DNA of 64,000 bases from Flavobacteriaceae bacterium (GCA_003443635.1 CP031964.1:1024321-1088320), one strand, 5' to 3'. Shown: positions 35,434-44,306, counted from the stretch's first letter. Numbers and translations are program-made. Notes: generated by a model not told the origin, from the letters alone.

Positions 35434-35670
35434 TTCTTCTGCCAAACGTTCTTTTAGCCCTTTTTTACTTGAAGCAGGCATGGTCTCTACTTTAGGGTTT
35501 TTTGTAAGTTTTGTTAGGGCATTATTCTTTTTTGTATAAGCTCTACAAGCTTTACAGTGCAATAAATGTAAAGATAATATGATTTTTTCCCACAAACTAG
35601 CTTCTCGATATTGATTCTTATCACAGATGTGATTTGCGTTACTACACTCTAATCGTATTTTTTTACTCAT
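35407..35670 (-). CDS. Small zinc-binding protein, putative anti-sigma factor
   Basis: Protein of 87 residues with possible zinc ligands in NANHIC and HLLHCKACRAY, the latter resembling the HxxxCxxC of ZAS anti-sigma domains. No TM segment is visible, so it would be a soluble anti-sigma factor or sigma partner. It starts one base after the stop of the ECF sigma factor gene, which strongly suggests a functional pair. The lysine-rich C-terminal tail (residues 55-87) has low complexity. Confidence 0.65.
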   Translation of the reverse strand: MSKKIRLECSNANHICDKNQYREASLWEKIILSLHLLHCKACRAYTKKNNALTKLTKNPKVETMPASSKKGLKERLAEELAKQNQNQ

Positions 35671-35671
35671 T

Positions 35672-36226
35672 TTAAAACCAAATTTTTTCCATACAAGCAG
35701 CCATAGCTGTTCTTGCTCTGTGTATAATTACCCAAAGGTTAGACGCAGTAATATCTAAATCATTACAAATAGTTTCAGTATCATACCCATCAAGAGTTTT
35801 CATTTTAAATACTAAAGCTTGTTTTTCTGGAAGTTTACCTATACAGTTATGAATAGCTAAACCTAATTCTCTATTTTCAAGATTATCTTCTGCTGTTTTA
35901 TCATAAGGATCAGCAACACGTTGCTCTAACCAATCTCCTTCGTTATCGGTATCTGCACTAAAATTAACTCTAACTTCAGCTTGACCTTTTTTAGAATTTA
36001 TTTTTCGATAATGATCTATTATTTTTCGTTTTAAAATAGAAACTAACCAGGTACGCTCACTTGCTTCACCTTTAAAATTTTTCATAGATTTTAATCCAGC
36101 AAAAAAAGTCTCTTGCACTAAATCTTGAGCAGTATCAGAATCTTTTACTCTAGTAATTGTATAATTAAACAAATAATCAGAGTAAGAGTCTATCCACTTA
36201 TTTGGATCAATGGTGTGTTTTGACAT
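35672..36226 (-). CDS. ECF-type RNA polymerase sigma factor
   Basis: Sigma-70 family factor of 184 residues. Region 2 shows FNYTITRVKDSDTAQDLVQE and FFAGLKSMKNFKGEASERTW. Region 4 shows CIGKLPEKQALVFKMKTLDG and a helix-turn-helix with ASNLWVIIHRARTAMAACME. A linker of about 30 residues between the two is rich in acidic residues. It is co-transcribed with the zinc protein downstream. A TAnnTTTG box stands 26 bases before its ATG, so it is read at least partly by the housekeeping sigma factor. Confidence 0.9.
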   Translation of the reverse strand: MSKHTIDPNKWIDSYSDYLFNYTITRVKDSDTAQDLVQETFFAGLKSMKNFKGEASERTWLVSILKRKIIDHYRKINSKKGQAEVRVNFSADTDNEGDWLEQRVADPYDKTAEDNLENRELGLAIHNCIGKLPEKQALVFKMKTLDGYDTETICNDLDITASNLWVIIHRARTAMAACMEKIWF

Positions 36227-36251
36227 TATAGAATATTTCTAATGTAATGAG

Positions 36252-36259
36252 CAAAAATA
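36252..36259 (-). promoter_or_regulatory. Candidate -7 promoter box for the sigma factor gene
   Basis: Minus-strand TATTTTTG matches TAnnTTTG, 26 bases from the ATG, the same spacing as for gcvP. Confidence 0.5.
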
Positions 36260-36540
36260 ATATAAAAACTCGAAATTTATGCTTTCTTAATGTTTTTAAT
36301 ACAGTATTAACTATAATCCATGATGAAGCTTAGCTTTTAAGATTGCTTTTAGTGCTATTTCTATATTAGAATATTCAAATTAAAGTTTTAAATAATCTAA
36401 AATCTTAAATATTCATGCTCTAATTATTCATTTTTAAACTCAAGAATTCCCTTTTGATATGATTTTTTTAGTAAAGACATAGTTAATATGTTGCTTTGTT
36501 CAGGAATTCATTCTGTAGGAAAGATTTCTATGAAAAAGAG

Positions 36541-36572
36541 AAGGGTTTGACTATAAAAGTTGAACCCTTTTT
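36541..36572 (-). terminator. Terminator after the HAD phosphatase gene
   Basis: AAGGGTTTGACT (36541-36552) pairs imperfectly with AGTTGAACCCTT (36558-36569). Read on the minus strand it is followed by CTCTTTTTC. On the plus strand a T5 tract follows, so it could work in both directions. Confidence 0.55.
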
Positions 36573-36610
36573 GATTATAATAACTTTCATAAAAGAGGTC
36601 GTATTTTAAT

Positions 36611-37417
36611 TTATTTTAAATAATCTTCCATAAATATAGCAACGCCATCTTCTTTATTACTTAGTGTAGTTGCATTAGATACAGCAAGTACTTCTTCTTT
36701 AGCGTTTTCTACTGCAACTCCAAAACCAACAGATTCTAACATTTCAATATCATTATAATTATCCCCAAAAGCTAAAATGTGTTTTAAATCTAAATCATTG
36801 TATTTTGATTGTAGAAGAAATTCAATAGCAGTTTTTTTAGAAATATCTTTATGTGAAATTTCTAAATAAGTTGGTTTAGAACGATATCCTATTACCTCAT
36901 TAGAGAAATGCTCTTTTAAAAAAATACTTAAACTGTCAATTTCTTTTTCATCACCCATACACATAATTTTATGTGAACCTTTGTTTTCTGTACCCCATTT
37001 TAATATGGTGTTCTCAATTGGGTTAACAGTAGGGGTTACCTTGGTGTTATTTTGTTCTCTTTTTGCCCAATAATCCATTTCTGGCACAAACCACTCGTCA
37101 TTATGATATAAACTTGTGTGTATTTGAGTGCCTTTACAAAAATCTGTAATGCTTCTAGTTGTATTAATATTAATTTCTGTAGTATGCAGTACACTTCCGT
37201 TGTCTATTACTAGGCCACCGTTATAAGCAATCATTGGCAATTGAGTAATATCTAATTCTTGTTGTAAATGCAACATTGCTTTGGGCATTCGCGAAGAAAT
37301 TAATATAAAGGGTGTTTTTGCATTATTTTTTATTGCAGTGATAGTTCTTTGAGATAGTTGACGATCTTTATTTAATAATGTTCCATCTATGTCCGAACAG
37401 ATTAATTTTATATCCAT
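36611..37417 (-). CDS. Cof-type HAD-IIB family phosphatase
   Basis: Haloacid dehalogenase-superfamily hydrolase of 268 residues. Motif I is CSDIDGTLLNKD with the nucleophilic Asp, motif II is FILISSR, and motif IV is LAFGDNYNDIEMLE. The large C2-type cap between motifs II and III marks the Cof/HAD-IIB group, whose members dephosphorylate sugar phosphates and cofactors. The gene begins 12 bases after the M3 peptidase stop and is probably co-transcribed with it. Confidence 0.9.
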   Translation of the reverse strand: MDIKLICSDIDGTLLNKDRQLSQRTITAIKNNAKTPFILISSRMPKAMLHLQQELDITQLPMIAYNGGLVIDNGSVLHTTEININTTRSITDFCKGTQIHTSLYHNDEWFVPEMDYWAKREQNNTKVTPTVNPIENTILKWGTENKGSHKIMCMGDEKEIDSLSIFLKEHFSNEVIGYRSKPTYLEISHKDISKKTAIEFLLQSKYNDLDLKHILAFGDNYNDIEMLESVGFGVAVENAKEEVLAVSNATTLSNKEDGVAIFMEDYLK

Positions 37418-37429
37418 AATTAATTTATC

Positions 37430-39460
37430 TTATTTAAGTAATCCAGCTCTTTTAAGCAAAGCTTCAGGTTTTGGTTCTTGACCTCTAAAACGTTTGTAAA
37501 GTGTCATAGGGTTTTCTGTGCCTCCTTTAGAAAGTATATTATCTTTAAATTTTGCAGCTATTGTTTTATTAAAAATACCTTCTGCTTTAAAATAATCAAA
37601 AGCATCAGCATCTAATACTTCTGCCCATTTATAACTATAGTATCCAGAAGAGTAACCTCCTTGAAAAATATGTGAAAAAGCAGTGCTCATACAATTCTCT
37701 TTAACATCAGGATATAGTGATGTATTTTTAAAAGCGTTTGTTTCGTAATCTTTTACATTAGTGATTTTTGATGGATCTTGACCATGCCAACTCATATCTA
37801 ATAAACCAAAACTTATTTGACGTAGTGTTTGCATTCCTTCGTGAAATGATGCAGATTCTTTAATTTTAGTAATTAGATCCATTGGGATGACTTCTCCAGT
37901 TTCGTAATGTTTAGCAAATAAGGAAAGAGCTTCTTCCTCATAACACCAATTTTCGAACACCTGACTAGGGAGTTCAACAAAATCCCAATACACACTAGTG
38001 CCTGATAAACTAGGGTAGGTAGTGTTAGCGAGCATACCATGTAAAGCATGACCAAACTCATGAAAAAGAGTTGTAACTTCATTAAATGTTAATAAAGAAG
38101 GTTTACTTTTGGTAGGTTTTGTAAAATTACAAACGATAGAAATATGAGGTCTTTCATTAATATTATTTTTAATGTATTGCGATTTGAATGATGTCATCCA
38201 AGCTCCATTTCTTTTTCCTTCTCTTGGAAAAAAGTCTGCGTAAAATATAGAAACAAATTCTCCTTTTTCATCTCTAACTTCATAAGTTAATACATCTTCA
38301 TGATATTTGTCTATAGTGTTTATAATGTTAAATTCTAAACCAAATAGTTTTTTAGCAACTAAAAATGCACCGTCAATAACATTTTCTAATTTAAAATACG
38401 GTTTTAATATTTCGTCATCAAGATTGAATAATTTTTGCTTCAACTTTTCAGAATAATAAGATGCATCCCATTTTTGAAGTTGATCTATATTATCTAAATC
38501 TTTAGCAAAACTTTCTAAATTTTTAAATTCACGTTCAGCGGCAGGTTTAGCTTTCTCAAGCAAATCATTTAAAAATCGATCTACTTTTTCTGGAGTTTCT
38601 GCCATTCGTTCTTCAAGAACAAAATGCGCATGGGTTTTGTAACCTAATAAATTGGCGCGTTGGTGACGAAGGTTCGCAATTTTTAAAACATTATTTTGAT
38701 TGTCTAAATTATCATTCTTGAATCCTTTACTCCCAAATGCTAAAGATATTTTTTTTCGTAACTCTCGATTATCTGCATATGTTACAAATGGTATATAGCT
38801 AGGATAATCTAGAGTAAATAACCAACCCTTTTTGTTTTTTGATTCGGCTAATTGTTTAGCAGCTTCTTTTGCACCGTCTGGTAAACCTGAAAGATCTTTT
38901 TCGTTTGTAATGAGCATTTCAAACACATTAGTCTCTGTAAGTATATTTTCTCCAAACTTTAGCTTTAACTGGCTTAATTCTTTATCAATTTCGCGAAGTT
39001 TCAATTTGTTGTCTTCAGATAAATTAGCGCCATTACGCGAAAAACTTTTATAACGTTTTACTAGTAATGTGTGTTGCTCTGGAGTTAGATCTGAATTTTC
39101 TTTAGAATTATAAATTTCTTTTATACGTTTAAATAAGCTATCGTTTAAAGTAATGTCATTTCCAAATTCTGATAACAAAGGAGAAACTTCTTGAGCTATT
39201 TTTTGAATTTCATCATTAGTTTCGGCAGAGTTTAAATTAAAAAACACACTTGAAATGCGATCCAATTGTGCTCCAGAAAAATCTAAAGATTCAATAGTAT
39301 TTTCAAATGTAGCAACTTCTGTATTTTGTATAATAGCATCAATTTCGACTTTAGCATTTTTAATAGCATCTTTAAAAGCAGGTAAAAAATCTGAAGTCTT
39401 AATTTTAGAAAAAGGAGCTGTATTATATGGCGTTGAAAAATATTGATTTAATATATTCAT
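37430..39460 (-). CDS. M3 family metallopeptidase (oligopeptidase A / Dcp type)
   Basis: Zinc peptidase of 676 residues that degrades short peptides in the cytoplasm or periplasm. The zinc site is HEFGHALHGM, with the third ligand in WDFVELPSQVFENW. The C-terminal YSYKWAEVLDADAF and the final GTENPMTLYKRFRGQEP are hallmarks of the Dcp/OpdA subfamily. No signal peptide is visible at the N-terminus (MNILNQYFSTPYNTAPF), so it is more likely cytoplasmic. It leads the two-gene unit with the HAD phosphatase. Confidence 0.93.
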   Translation of the reverse strand: MNILNQYFSTPYNTAPFSKIKTSDFLPAFKDAIKNAKVEIDAIIQNTEVATFENTIESLDFSGAQLDRISSVFFNLNSAETNDEIQKIAQEVSPLLSEFGNDITLNDSLFKRIKEIYNSKENSDLTPEQHTLLVKRYKSFSRNGANLSEDNKLKLREIDKELSQLKLKFGENILTETNVFEMLITNEKDLSGLPDGAKEAAKQLAESKNKKGWLFTLDYPSYIPFVTYADNRELRKKISLAFGSKGFKNDNLDNQNNVLKIANLRHQRANLLGYKTHAHFVLEERMAETPEKVDRFLNDLLEKAKPAAEREFKNLESFAKDLDNIDQLQKWDASYYSEKLKQKLFNLDDEILKPYFKLENVIDGAFLVAKKLFGLEFNIINTIDKYHEDVLTYEVRDEKGEFVSIFYADFFPREGKRNGAWMTSFKSQYIKNNINERPHISIVCNFTKPTKSKPSLLTFNEVTTLFHEFGHALHGMLANTTYPSLSGTSVYWDFVELPSQVFENWCYEEEALSLFAKHYETGEVIPMDLITKIKESASFHEGMQTLRQISFGLLDMSWHGQDPSKITNVKDYETNAFKNTSLYPDVKENCMSTAFSHIFQGGYSSGYYSYKWAEVLDADAFDYFKAEGIFNKTIAAKFKDNILSKGGTENPMTLYKRFRGQEPKPEALLKRAGLLK

Positions 39461-39501
39461 GAGTATTTGATATTTAGTACTTTAAAGAAATAGGCTAGTT
39501 C

Positions 39502-39532
39502 TTGTGCATTTTATTTAATTTAATTATTTTTG
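39502..39532 (+). promoter_or_regulatory. Candidate plus-strand promoter in the purE-peptidase gap
   Basis: TTG (39502-39504), a 20-base spacer and TATTTTTG (39525-39532) fit the Bacteroidota promoter pattern. There is no plus-strand protein gene downstream, only a structured region ending in a terminator. Confidence 0.4.
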
Positions 39533-39537
39533 TGAAA

Positions 39538-39665
39538 TAATTAACAGTTGTTGTTTGTAATGAAATAATAATTGGGCCGACTAATCGGCTTTAAGAGATC
39601 TCATAAACTCTTAAATAATTGATTAATAGCAGTAAAACCCTTAATTAAGAATTAAGGGTTTTATA
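39538..39665 (+). ncRNA. Candidate small RNA
   Basis: This 128-base segment follows a promoter-like box and ends in a strong terminator. It contains a hairpin GCCGA (39576-39580) with TCGGC (39585-39589), a second hairpin TTAAGAG (39591-39597) with CTCTTAA (39608-39614), and the 13-bp terminator stem. An AATAATTG octamer flanks the two hairpins on both sides (39567-39574 and 39614-39621). No protein frame is present. It may be an sRNA such as a 6S-type RNA, but I cannot identify the family from sequence alone, and the hairpins could instead belong to minus-strand leader or trailer RNA. Confidence 0.35.
39634..39662. terminator. Bidirectional terminator downstream of purE
   Basis: A perfect 13-bp stem, AAAACCCTTAATT (39634-39646) with AATTAAGGGTTTT (39650-39662), and a 3-base loop AAG. 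T tracts on both strands allow it to end purE (minus) and any plus-strand RNA. Confidence 0.8.
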
Positions 39666-39668
39666 CTT

Positions 39669-40154
39669 TTATAACTTTATGTTTTTAGCACCTTCTATAA
39701 CTTTTGCTTTTAAACTTTCTTTATAATCAATTACCTCATTGAGAATATTTTTATCTGAAGCCCCTATAATTTGTGCGGCTAATATTCCCGCATTTTTAGA
39801 ACCATTTAAAGCTACAGTAGCTACAGGTACGCCTCCTGGCATTTGTAATATGGATAATACAGAATCCCAACCATCAATAGAATTACTAGATTTTACAGGT
39901 ACACCAATAACAGGTAAAGGTGATAAAGATGCAATCATCCCAGGGAGATGTGCAGCACCACCAGCTCCTGCTATAATAACTTTTAAGCCTCTTTTATGAG
40001 CGTTAGTTCCATAATCAAATAATTTTTCGGGAGTTCGATGAGCAGATACAATATCAACTTCAATATCAATATCAAAACCTTTTAAAATATCTATAGCATC
40101 TTGCATAACAGGAAGATCACTAGTGCTTCCCATAATTATTCCTACTTTATTCAT
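39669..40154 (-). CDS. purE: N5-carboxyaminoimidazole ribonucleotide mutase PurE
   Basis: Converts N5-CAIR to CAIR in purine synthesis. The 161 residues fit class I PurE. Conserved pieces are IMGSTSDLPVM at the N-terminus, the catalytic-region histidine in SAHRTPEKL, GAGGAAHLPGMIA and LSILQMPGGVPVATVA. It follows purK on the same strand with a 64-base gap, the usual two-gene unit. A strong terminator follows the stop. Confidence 0.97.
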   Translation of the reverse strand: MNKVGIIMGSTSDLPVMQDAIDILKGFDIDIEVDIVSAHRTPEKLFDYGTNAHKRGLKVIIAGAGGAAHLPGMIASLSPLPVIGVPVKSSNSIDGWDSVLSILQMPGGVPVATVALNGSKNAGILAAQIIGASDKNILNEVIDYKESLKAKVIEGAKNIKL

Positions 40155-40218
40155 AAAATTCCAAATTTAAAATTTCAAAACCCAATATAATCATTTGGAG
40201 TCTGTACGTTTATTTTTG

Positions 40219-41376
40219 TTACGTATTGCTAATAACTTTAATCGTATTTTTTACATTTTCAGCAATTTTGCGTGCCTCATTTATATTTTCGTTTACTATA
40301 GTTACATGTCCCATTTTTCGGAATGGACGAGTTTGCTTTTTTCCATAAACATGAGGTGTTACACCATCCATATTCATAATTTGTTCAATGTTTTTATAAT
40401 TAACGTCACCAGTATATCCTTCTGCACCAACTAGATTAACCATAATCCCAGCAATTTTATTCTCGGTTTTACCTAAAGGTAAGTTTAAAATTGCACGAAT
40501 GTGTTGCTCAAACTGAGATGTATAACTACTTTCAATTGTGTGATGACCAGAATTATGAGGTCTTGGAGCAACTTCGTTTACAATAATGTCGTTATTTTGA
40601 GTTTGAAACATTTCAACAGCTAAAAGGCCAACATGATCAAATGATTTAGATACTTGTAAAGCTGTATTTCTAGCTTTTTTTGCAATAGCCTCATCAATTC
40701 TTGCAGGACAAATTACATATTCTACTTGATTAGCTTCCGGATGAAACTCCATTTCTACAACAGGATATGCTTTAACTTCTCCATTTACATTACGAGATAC
40801 TATTACTGCGAGTTCATTTTTAAAAGGTATTAATTCTTCTGCAATACATTCAACATTTGGAAGTTCTTTTAAATCCGAATCAGATCTTACAATTTTTACC
40901 CCCATACCATCATAACCAAATTGTGCAGCTTTCCAAACAAAAGGAAAATCTAAACTTCCTCTTTGTATGGAAGTCATAATCTCTTCTGTGTAAGCAAAAC
41001 GAGAAAAAGGAGCTGTTGGTATTTTGTGATCTACATAAAATAATTTCTGTTTAGCTTTATTTTGAATAGTGCGTAATGTCTTTGAAGATGGATGTACAGT
41101 AATACCTTCTTGTTCTAATTTTTCTAAAGCTTCTATATTAACATTCTCAATTTCAATAGTAAGTATGTTTACTTTCTTTCCAAAATTGTAAACAGTATCA
41201 TAATCCATTAAATCACCTTGTGTAAATTCATTTGAAGCAATTTTACAAGGAGCTTCATTGCTAGGATCCAAAACGCAAGTATAAATATCAAGTTTTCGAG
41301 TTTCGTTAAGTAACATTTTCCCGAGTTGTCCACCACCGAGAATTCCTAATTTAAAATTGGAAGAGAAATATTTCAT
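40219..41376 (-). CDS. purK: 5-(carboxyamino)imidazole ribonucleotide synthase PurK
   Basis: ATP-grasp enzyme that makes N5-CAIR from AIR, bicarbonate and ATP. The 385 residues start with LGILGGGQLGKML, the dinucleotide-like loop of PurK. They continue with the ATP-grasp features GYDGMGVKIV and EELIPFKNELAVIVSRN, and NEVAPRPHNSGHHTIE near the C-terminal third. It is the first gene of the purK-purE unit. A TAnnTTTG box lies 34 bases before the ATG. Confidence 0.97.
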   Translation of the reverse strand: MKYFSSNFKLGILGGGQLGKMLLNETRKLDIYTCVLDPSNEAPCKIASNEFTQGDLMDYDTVYNFGKKVNILTIEIENVNIEALEKLEQEGITVHPSSKTLRTIQNKAKQKLFYVDHKIPTAPFSRFAYTEEIMTSIQRGSLDFPFVWKAAQFGYDGMGVKIVRSDSDLKELPNVECIAEELIPFKNELAVIVSRNVNGEVKAYPVVEMEFHPEANQVEYVICPARIDEAIAKKARNTALQVSKSFDHVGLLAVEMFQTQNNDIIVNEVAPRPHNSGHHTIESSYTSQFEQHIRAILNLPLGKTENKIAGIMVNLVGAEGYTGDVNYKNIEQIMNMDGVTPHVYGKKQTRPFRKMGHVTIVNENINEARKIAENVKNTIKVISNT

Positions 41377-41409
41377 TTTTAAATTGCTATCATTTTACTG
41401 ATTAAGATG

Positions 41410-41417
41410 CAAAAATA
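41410..41417 (-). promoter_or_regulatory. Candidate -7 promoter box for purKE
   Basis: Minus-strand TATTTTTG matches TAnnTTTG, and a TTG lies 16 bases upstream of it. It stands 34 bases from the purK ATG. Confidence 0.5.
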
Positions 41418-41482
41418 CATTTAAAAATTAAATCAATTTCTAAAATCGTAAATCAAAAAATGGAAATCCCTCATCAATTGAT

Positions 41483-41490
41483 TATCTTTG
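41483..41490 (+). promoter_or_regulatory. Candidate -7 promoter box for hpt-adk
   Basis: TATCTTTG matches TAnnTTTG and lies 21 bases before the GTG start at 41512. Confidence 0.5.
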
Positions 41491-41511
41491 CACCTTTCTA
41501 AAAACTATTAA

Positions 41512-42621
41512 GTGATCAAGCTTCACGATACATATTTTAAACCTTTTATTTCTGCAAAAGAAATAGATACAGCAATCTCCAGATTAGCGACAGAAGTTGC
41601 TGAAGATTTAGGAGATACAATACCTGTTTTTGTTGGTATTTTAAATGGATCGTTTATGGTTGTTAGTGATTTCGTAAAGAAATACCCAAAACCTTGCGAA
41701 GTAACATTTATAAAACTAGCATCATACGAAGGTGTAAAATCCAGTGAAGATATTCAGCGTTTAATAGGTTTAACACAAGATTTAACTAATCGAACAGTAG
41801 TTATTTTAGAAGATGTTATTGATTCTGGAAATACATTACACGAGATACATCGTATCTTTAAAAATGAATCTGTAAAACAATTAAAAATTGCAACACTTTT
41901 TTATAAGCCAAATGCATATAAAAAAGATTTCAAAATACATTATATAGGTATTAAAATTCCAAATACATTTATAGTTGGTTATGGACTAGATTATAACGGG
42001 TTAGGGAGAGATTTACCAGAAGTTTATCAAATAAAGACAACACAGCATATGACAAATTTAGTTTTATTTGGACCTCCAGGTGCAGGTAAAGGTACGCAAG
42101 CCGAATTTTTAAAAGAAAAATACAATTTAATACATATTTCTACAGGAGATGTGTTTCGATATAATATAAAAAATGAAACTGCTTTAGGAACTCTTGCTAA
42201 ATCTTATATGGATAAGGGTGATTTAGTTCCTGATGAGGTTACAATAAAAATGCTTAATGCTGAAGTAGATAAAAACACAGATGCTAACGGGTTTATTTTT
42301 GACGGATTTCCTCGTACAAGTGCTCAAGCTGAAGCTTTAGGGATTTTAATGGAATCAAAAGATTCTGGAATAAATGCTATGATTGCTTTAGAAGTTGATG
42401 ATGAGGTATTAGTAGAACGTTTGTTAGAAAGAGGAAAAACAAGCGGACGATCTGATGATGCAGATGAATCTATTATTAGAAATAGAATTGCAGAATATTA
42501 TTCTAAAACAGCAATATTAAAAGACTATTATTCTGAACAAGATAAATATTACGGTGTGGATGGTGTAGGTAGTATTGAAGATATTACGATACGATTGAGT
42601 AGTGTGATAGATAACTTGTAG
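41512..42621 (+). CDS. Fused hypoxanthine phosphoribosyltransferase - adenylate kinase
   Basis: Residues 1 to about 175 are a purine salvage phosphoribosyltransferase with the PRPP-binding loop VVILEDVIDSGNTL and GILNGSFMVVSDF. Residues 180-369 are a complete adenylate kinase that begins exactly at M180 (MTNLVLFGPPGAGKGTQ, P-loop at 187-194), with DGFPRTSAQ and a short LID (RGKTSGRSDD). The linker is only TTQH. The start is GTG at 41512. The internal ATG at 42049 could also give free adenylate kinase. The two activities join purine salvage to ADP formation. The neighbour upstream is purK and downstream is obg. Confidence 0.93.
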   Translation: MIKLHDTYFKPFISAKEIDTAISRLATEVAEDLGDTIPVFVGILNGSFMVVSDFVKKYPKPCEVTFIKLASYEGVKSSEDIQRLIGLTQDLTNRTVVILEDVIDSGNTLHEIHRIFKNESVKQLKIATLFYKPNAYKKDFKIHYIGIKIPNTFIVGYGLDYNGLGRDLPEVYQIKTTQHMTNLVLFGPPGAGKGTQAEFLKEKYNLIHISTGDVFRYNIKNETALGTLAKSYMDKGDLVPDEVTIKMLNAEVDKNTDANGFIFDGFPRTSAQAEALGILMESKDSGINAMIALEVDDEVLVERLLERGKTSGRSDDADESIIRNRIAEYYSKTAILKDYYSEQDKYYGVDGVGSIEDITIRLSSVIDNL

Positions 42622-42645
42622 TTTTTAGGTTTTAATATAATAAAA

Positions 42646-42663
42646 TTCCCGAAGTTTCGGGAA
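42646..42663 (+). other. Perfect hairpin abutting the obg start codon
   Basis: TTCCCGAA (42646-42653), loop GT, TTCGGGAA (42656-42663), with the ATG at 42664 directly after. There is no T tract, so it is not a standard terminator. It could affect translation or RNA processing. Confidence 0.6.
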
Positions 42664-43668
42664 ATGAATATGACTGAAGGGAATTTTGTAGATTATGTAA
42701 AAGTGTATGTGTCTTCCGGAAAAGGAGGCAAAGGTTCAGTACATTTGCATCGCGAAAAATATATTACTAAAGGAGGACCTGATGGTGGTGATGGAGGTCG
42801 CGGAGGGCATATTATAATTAAAGGGAACCAGAATCATTGGACCTTATATCATCTTAAATTTAAAAAACATTTTAAAGCAGGTCATGGAGAGCACGGAAGT
42901 AAAAGCCGTAGTTCTGGAGCCGATGGAGAAGATGTATATATAGATGTTCCTTTAGGAACAGTTATAAGAGATACCGATACCAATGAAATTATACACGAGA
43001 TTACTGAAGATGGTCAAGAATTTGTTGTTTGTAAAGGTGGAAAAGGTGGATTAGGGAATTGGCATTTTAAAAGTTCGACAAACCAAACACCTCGTTATGC
43101 ACAACCTGGGCTTCCGTTAGAAGAACGTTATATTACTCTTGAACTTAAAATACTTGCTGATGTTGGATTGGTAGGATTTCCAAATGCAGGAAAATCTACC
43201 TTGTTATCTGTTATTACTTCAGCAAAACCAAAAATCGCAGATTATGAATTTACAACATTAAAACCTAACTTGGGTATTGTAGAGTATCGCGATTTTCAAT
43301 CTTTTGTAATGGCAGACATTCCTGGAATTATTGAAGGAGCTGCCGAAGGAAAAGGGCTTGGACATTATTTTCTTCGTCATATTGAACGTAATTCAACATT
43401 ACTGTTTATGATCCCTGCAGATGCAGATAATATTAAAAAGCAATATGATATATTATTGGATGAATTACGCCGTTACAATCCAGAATTATTAGATAAAGAT
43501 AAGTGTATTGCGATAACAAAAAGCGATATGTTAGATGACGAGTTAAAATCGGAATTAAAGACAGAACTCGACAATGAATTAACTACAGAATATCTCTTCA
43601 TTTCATCTGTAGCACAACAGGGTATTACAGAACTTAAAGACAAGCTTTGGAAAATGTTGAATGATTAA
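42664..43668 (+). CDS. obg: GTPase Obg/CgtA
   Basis: Essential ribosome-associated GTPase active in 50S assembly and stress control. The 334 residues show the glycine-rich Obg fold ([30 protein letters not shown]) and the G domain with P-loop [11 protein letters not shown], switch [18 protein letters not shown] and TKSD. It lacks the C-terminal OCT domain found in Bacillus. Start at 42664 or two codons later at 42670. The latter would leave a small gap after the hairpin that ends at 42663. Confidence 0.96.
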   Translation: MNMTEGNFVDYVKVYVSSGKGGKGSVHLHREKYITKGGPDGGDGGRGGHIIIKGNQNHWTLYHLKFKKHFKAGHGEHGSKSRSSGADGEDVYIDVPLGTVIRDTDTNEIIHEITEDGQEFVVCKGGKGGLGNWHFKSSTNQTPRYAQPGLPLEERYITLELKILADVGLVGFPNAGKSTLLSVITSAKPKIADYEFTTLKPNLGIVEYRDFQSFVMADIPGIIEGAAEGKGLGHYFLRHIERNSTLLFMIPADADNIKKQYDILLDELRRYNPELLDKDKCIAITKSDMLDDELKSELKTELDNELTTEYLFISSVAQQGITELKDKLWKMLND

Positions 43669-43743
43669 CCAAAGTTTTTACATTAACACTTTATCTTAAA
43701 TAAATTGTCTTTTTTTGATTAATTTTATAGAAAATCTACATCT

Positions 43744-44268
43744 ATGAAACTGATTAAAATTATAATTCTCGTCTTACTTTTTACATCTTGTGCTCCCATA
43801 TTAGTAAATTACGATTACGATAATAAAACAGATTTCACTTTATATAAAACATATAATTACTATTCAGATTTAAATACGGGTTTAAGCGAACTGGATGAAA
43901 ATCGATTATTGGATGCTATAGATATTACAATGAAATTAAAAGGATTAGAATTATCGGATAATCCAGATTTTTTAATTGATATTAAAACTGGGGAGTTTCA
44001 AGGAAATTCACAAAGTACTGTAGGTGTTGGTTTAGGCGGCACAGGACGCAATGTTGGAGGAGGAATTTCTGTGGGTATCCCAATAGGGCAATCTTTAGTA
44101 AATCGTCAAATAATTATTGACTTTATAGATGATAATAAAAATGGATTATTTTGGCAAGTAGTTAGCGAAAGCAGTTATAATCCCAAAGCCAAACCCGAGC
44201 AAAGAGAATTGAAATTTAAGGCAATTATAGATAAAGCCTTATCCAAATATCCTCCTAAACAAGAATAA
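43744..44268 (+). CDS. DUF4136 family lipoprotein
   Basis: Exported lipoprotein of 174 residues with lipobox LLFTSCAP. DUF4136 features are YDNKTDFTLYKTYNYYSD, NPDFLIDIKTGE, a glycine-rich centre (GVGLGGTGRNVGGG) and the ending KFKAIIDKALSKYPPK. The family is common in Bacteroidota and proteobacteria. Its function is unknown, probably at the outer membrane. A strong terminator follows. Confidence 0.88.
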   Translation: MKLIKIIILVLLFTSCAPILVNYDYDNKTDFTLYKTYNYYSDLNTGLSELDENRLLDAIDITMKLKGLELSDNPDFLIDIKTGEFQGNSQSTVGVGLGGTGRNVGGGISVGIPIGQSLVNRQIIIDFIDDNKNGLFWQVVSESSYNPKAKPEQRELKFKAIIDKALSKYPPKQE

Positions 44269-44276
44269 AATATAAT

Positions 44277-44306
44277 AAAAAAAGAGGTCTAAAAACCTCT
44301 TTTTTT
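44277..44306. terminator. Bidirectional terminator between the DUF4136 and DoxX genes
   Basis: A7 plus GAGGT (44277-44288) pairs with ACCTC plus T7 (44295-44306) around a 6-base loop. It serves the convergent genes on both sides. Confidence 0.85.

Larger units (their letters stand above)
36227..36610. other. Intergenic stretch between the sigma factor and HAD genes
   Basis: No plausible coding frame. It holds the sigma factor promoter box at one end and a terminator hairpin at the other. Between them (about 36290-36535) it is plain AT-rich sequence in which I see no repeat or RNA. Confidence 0.6.
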
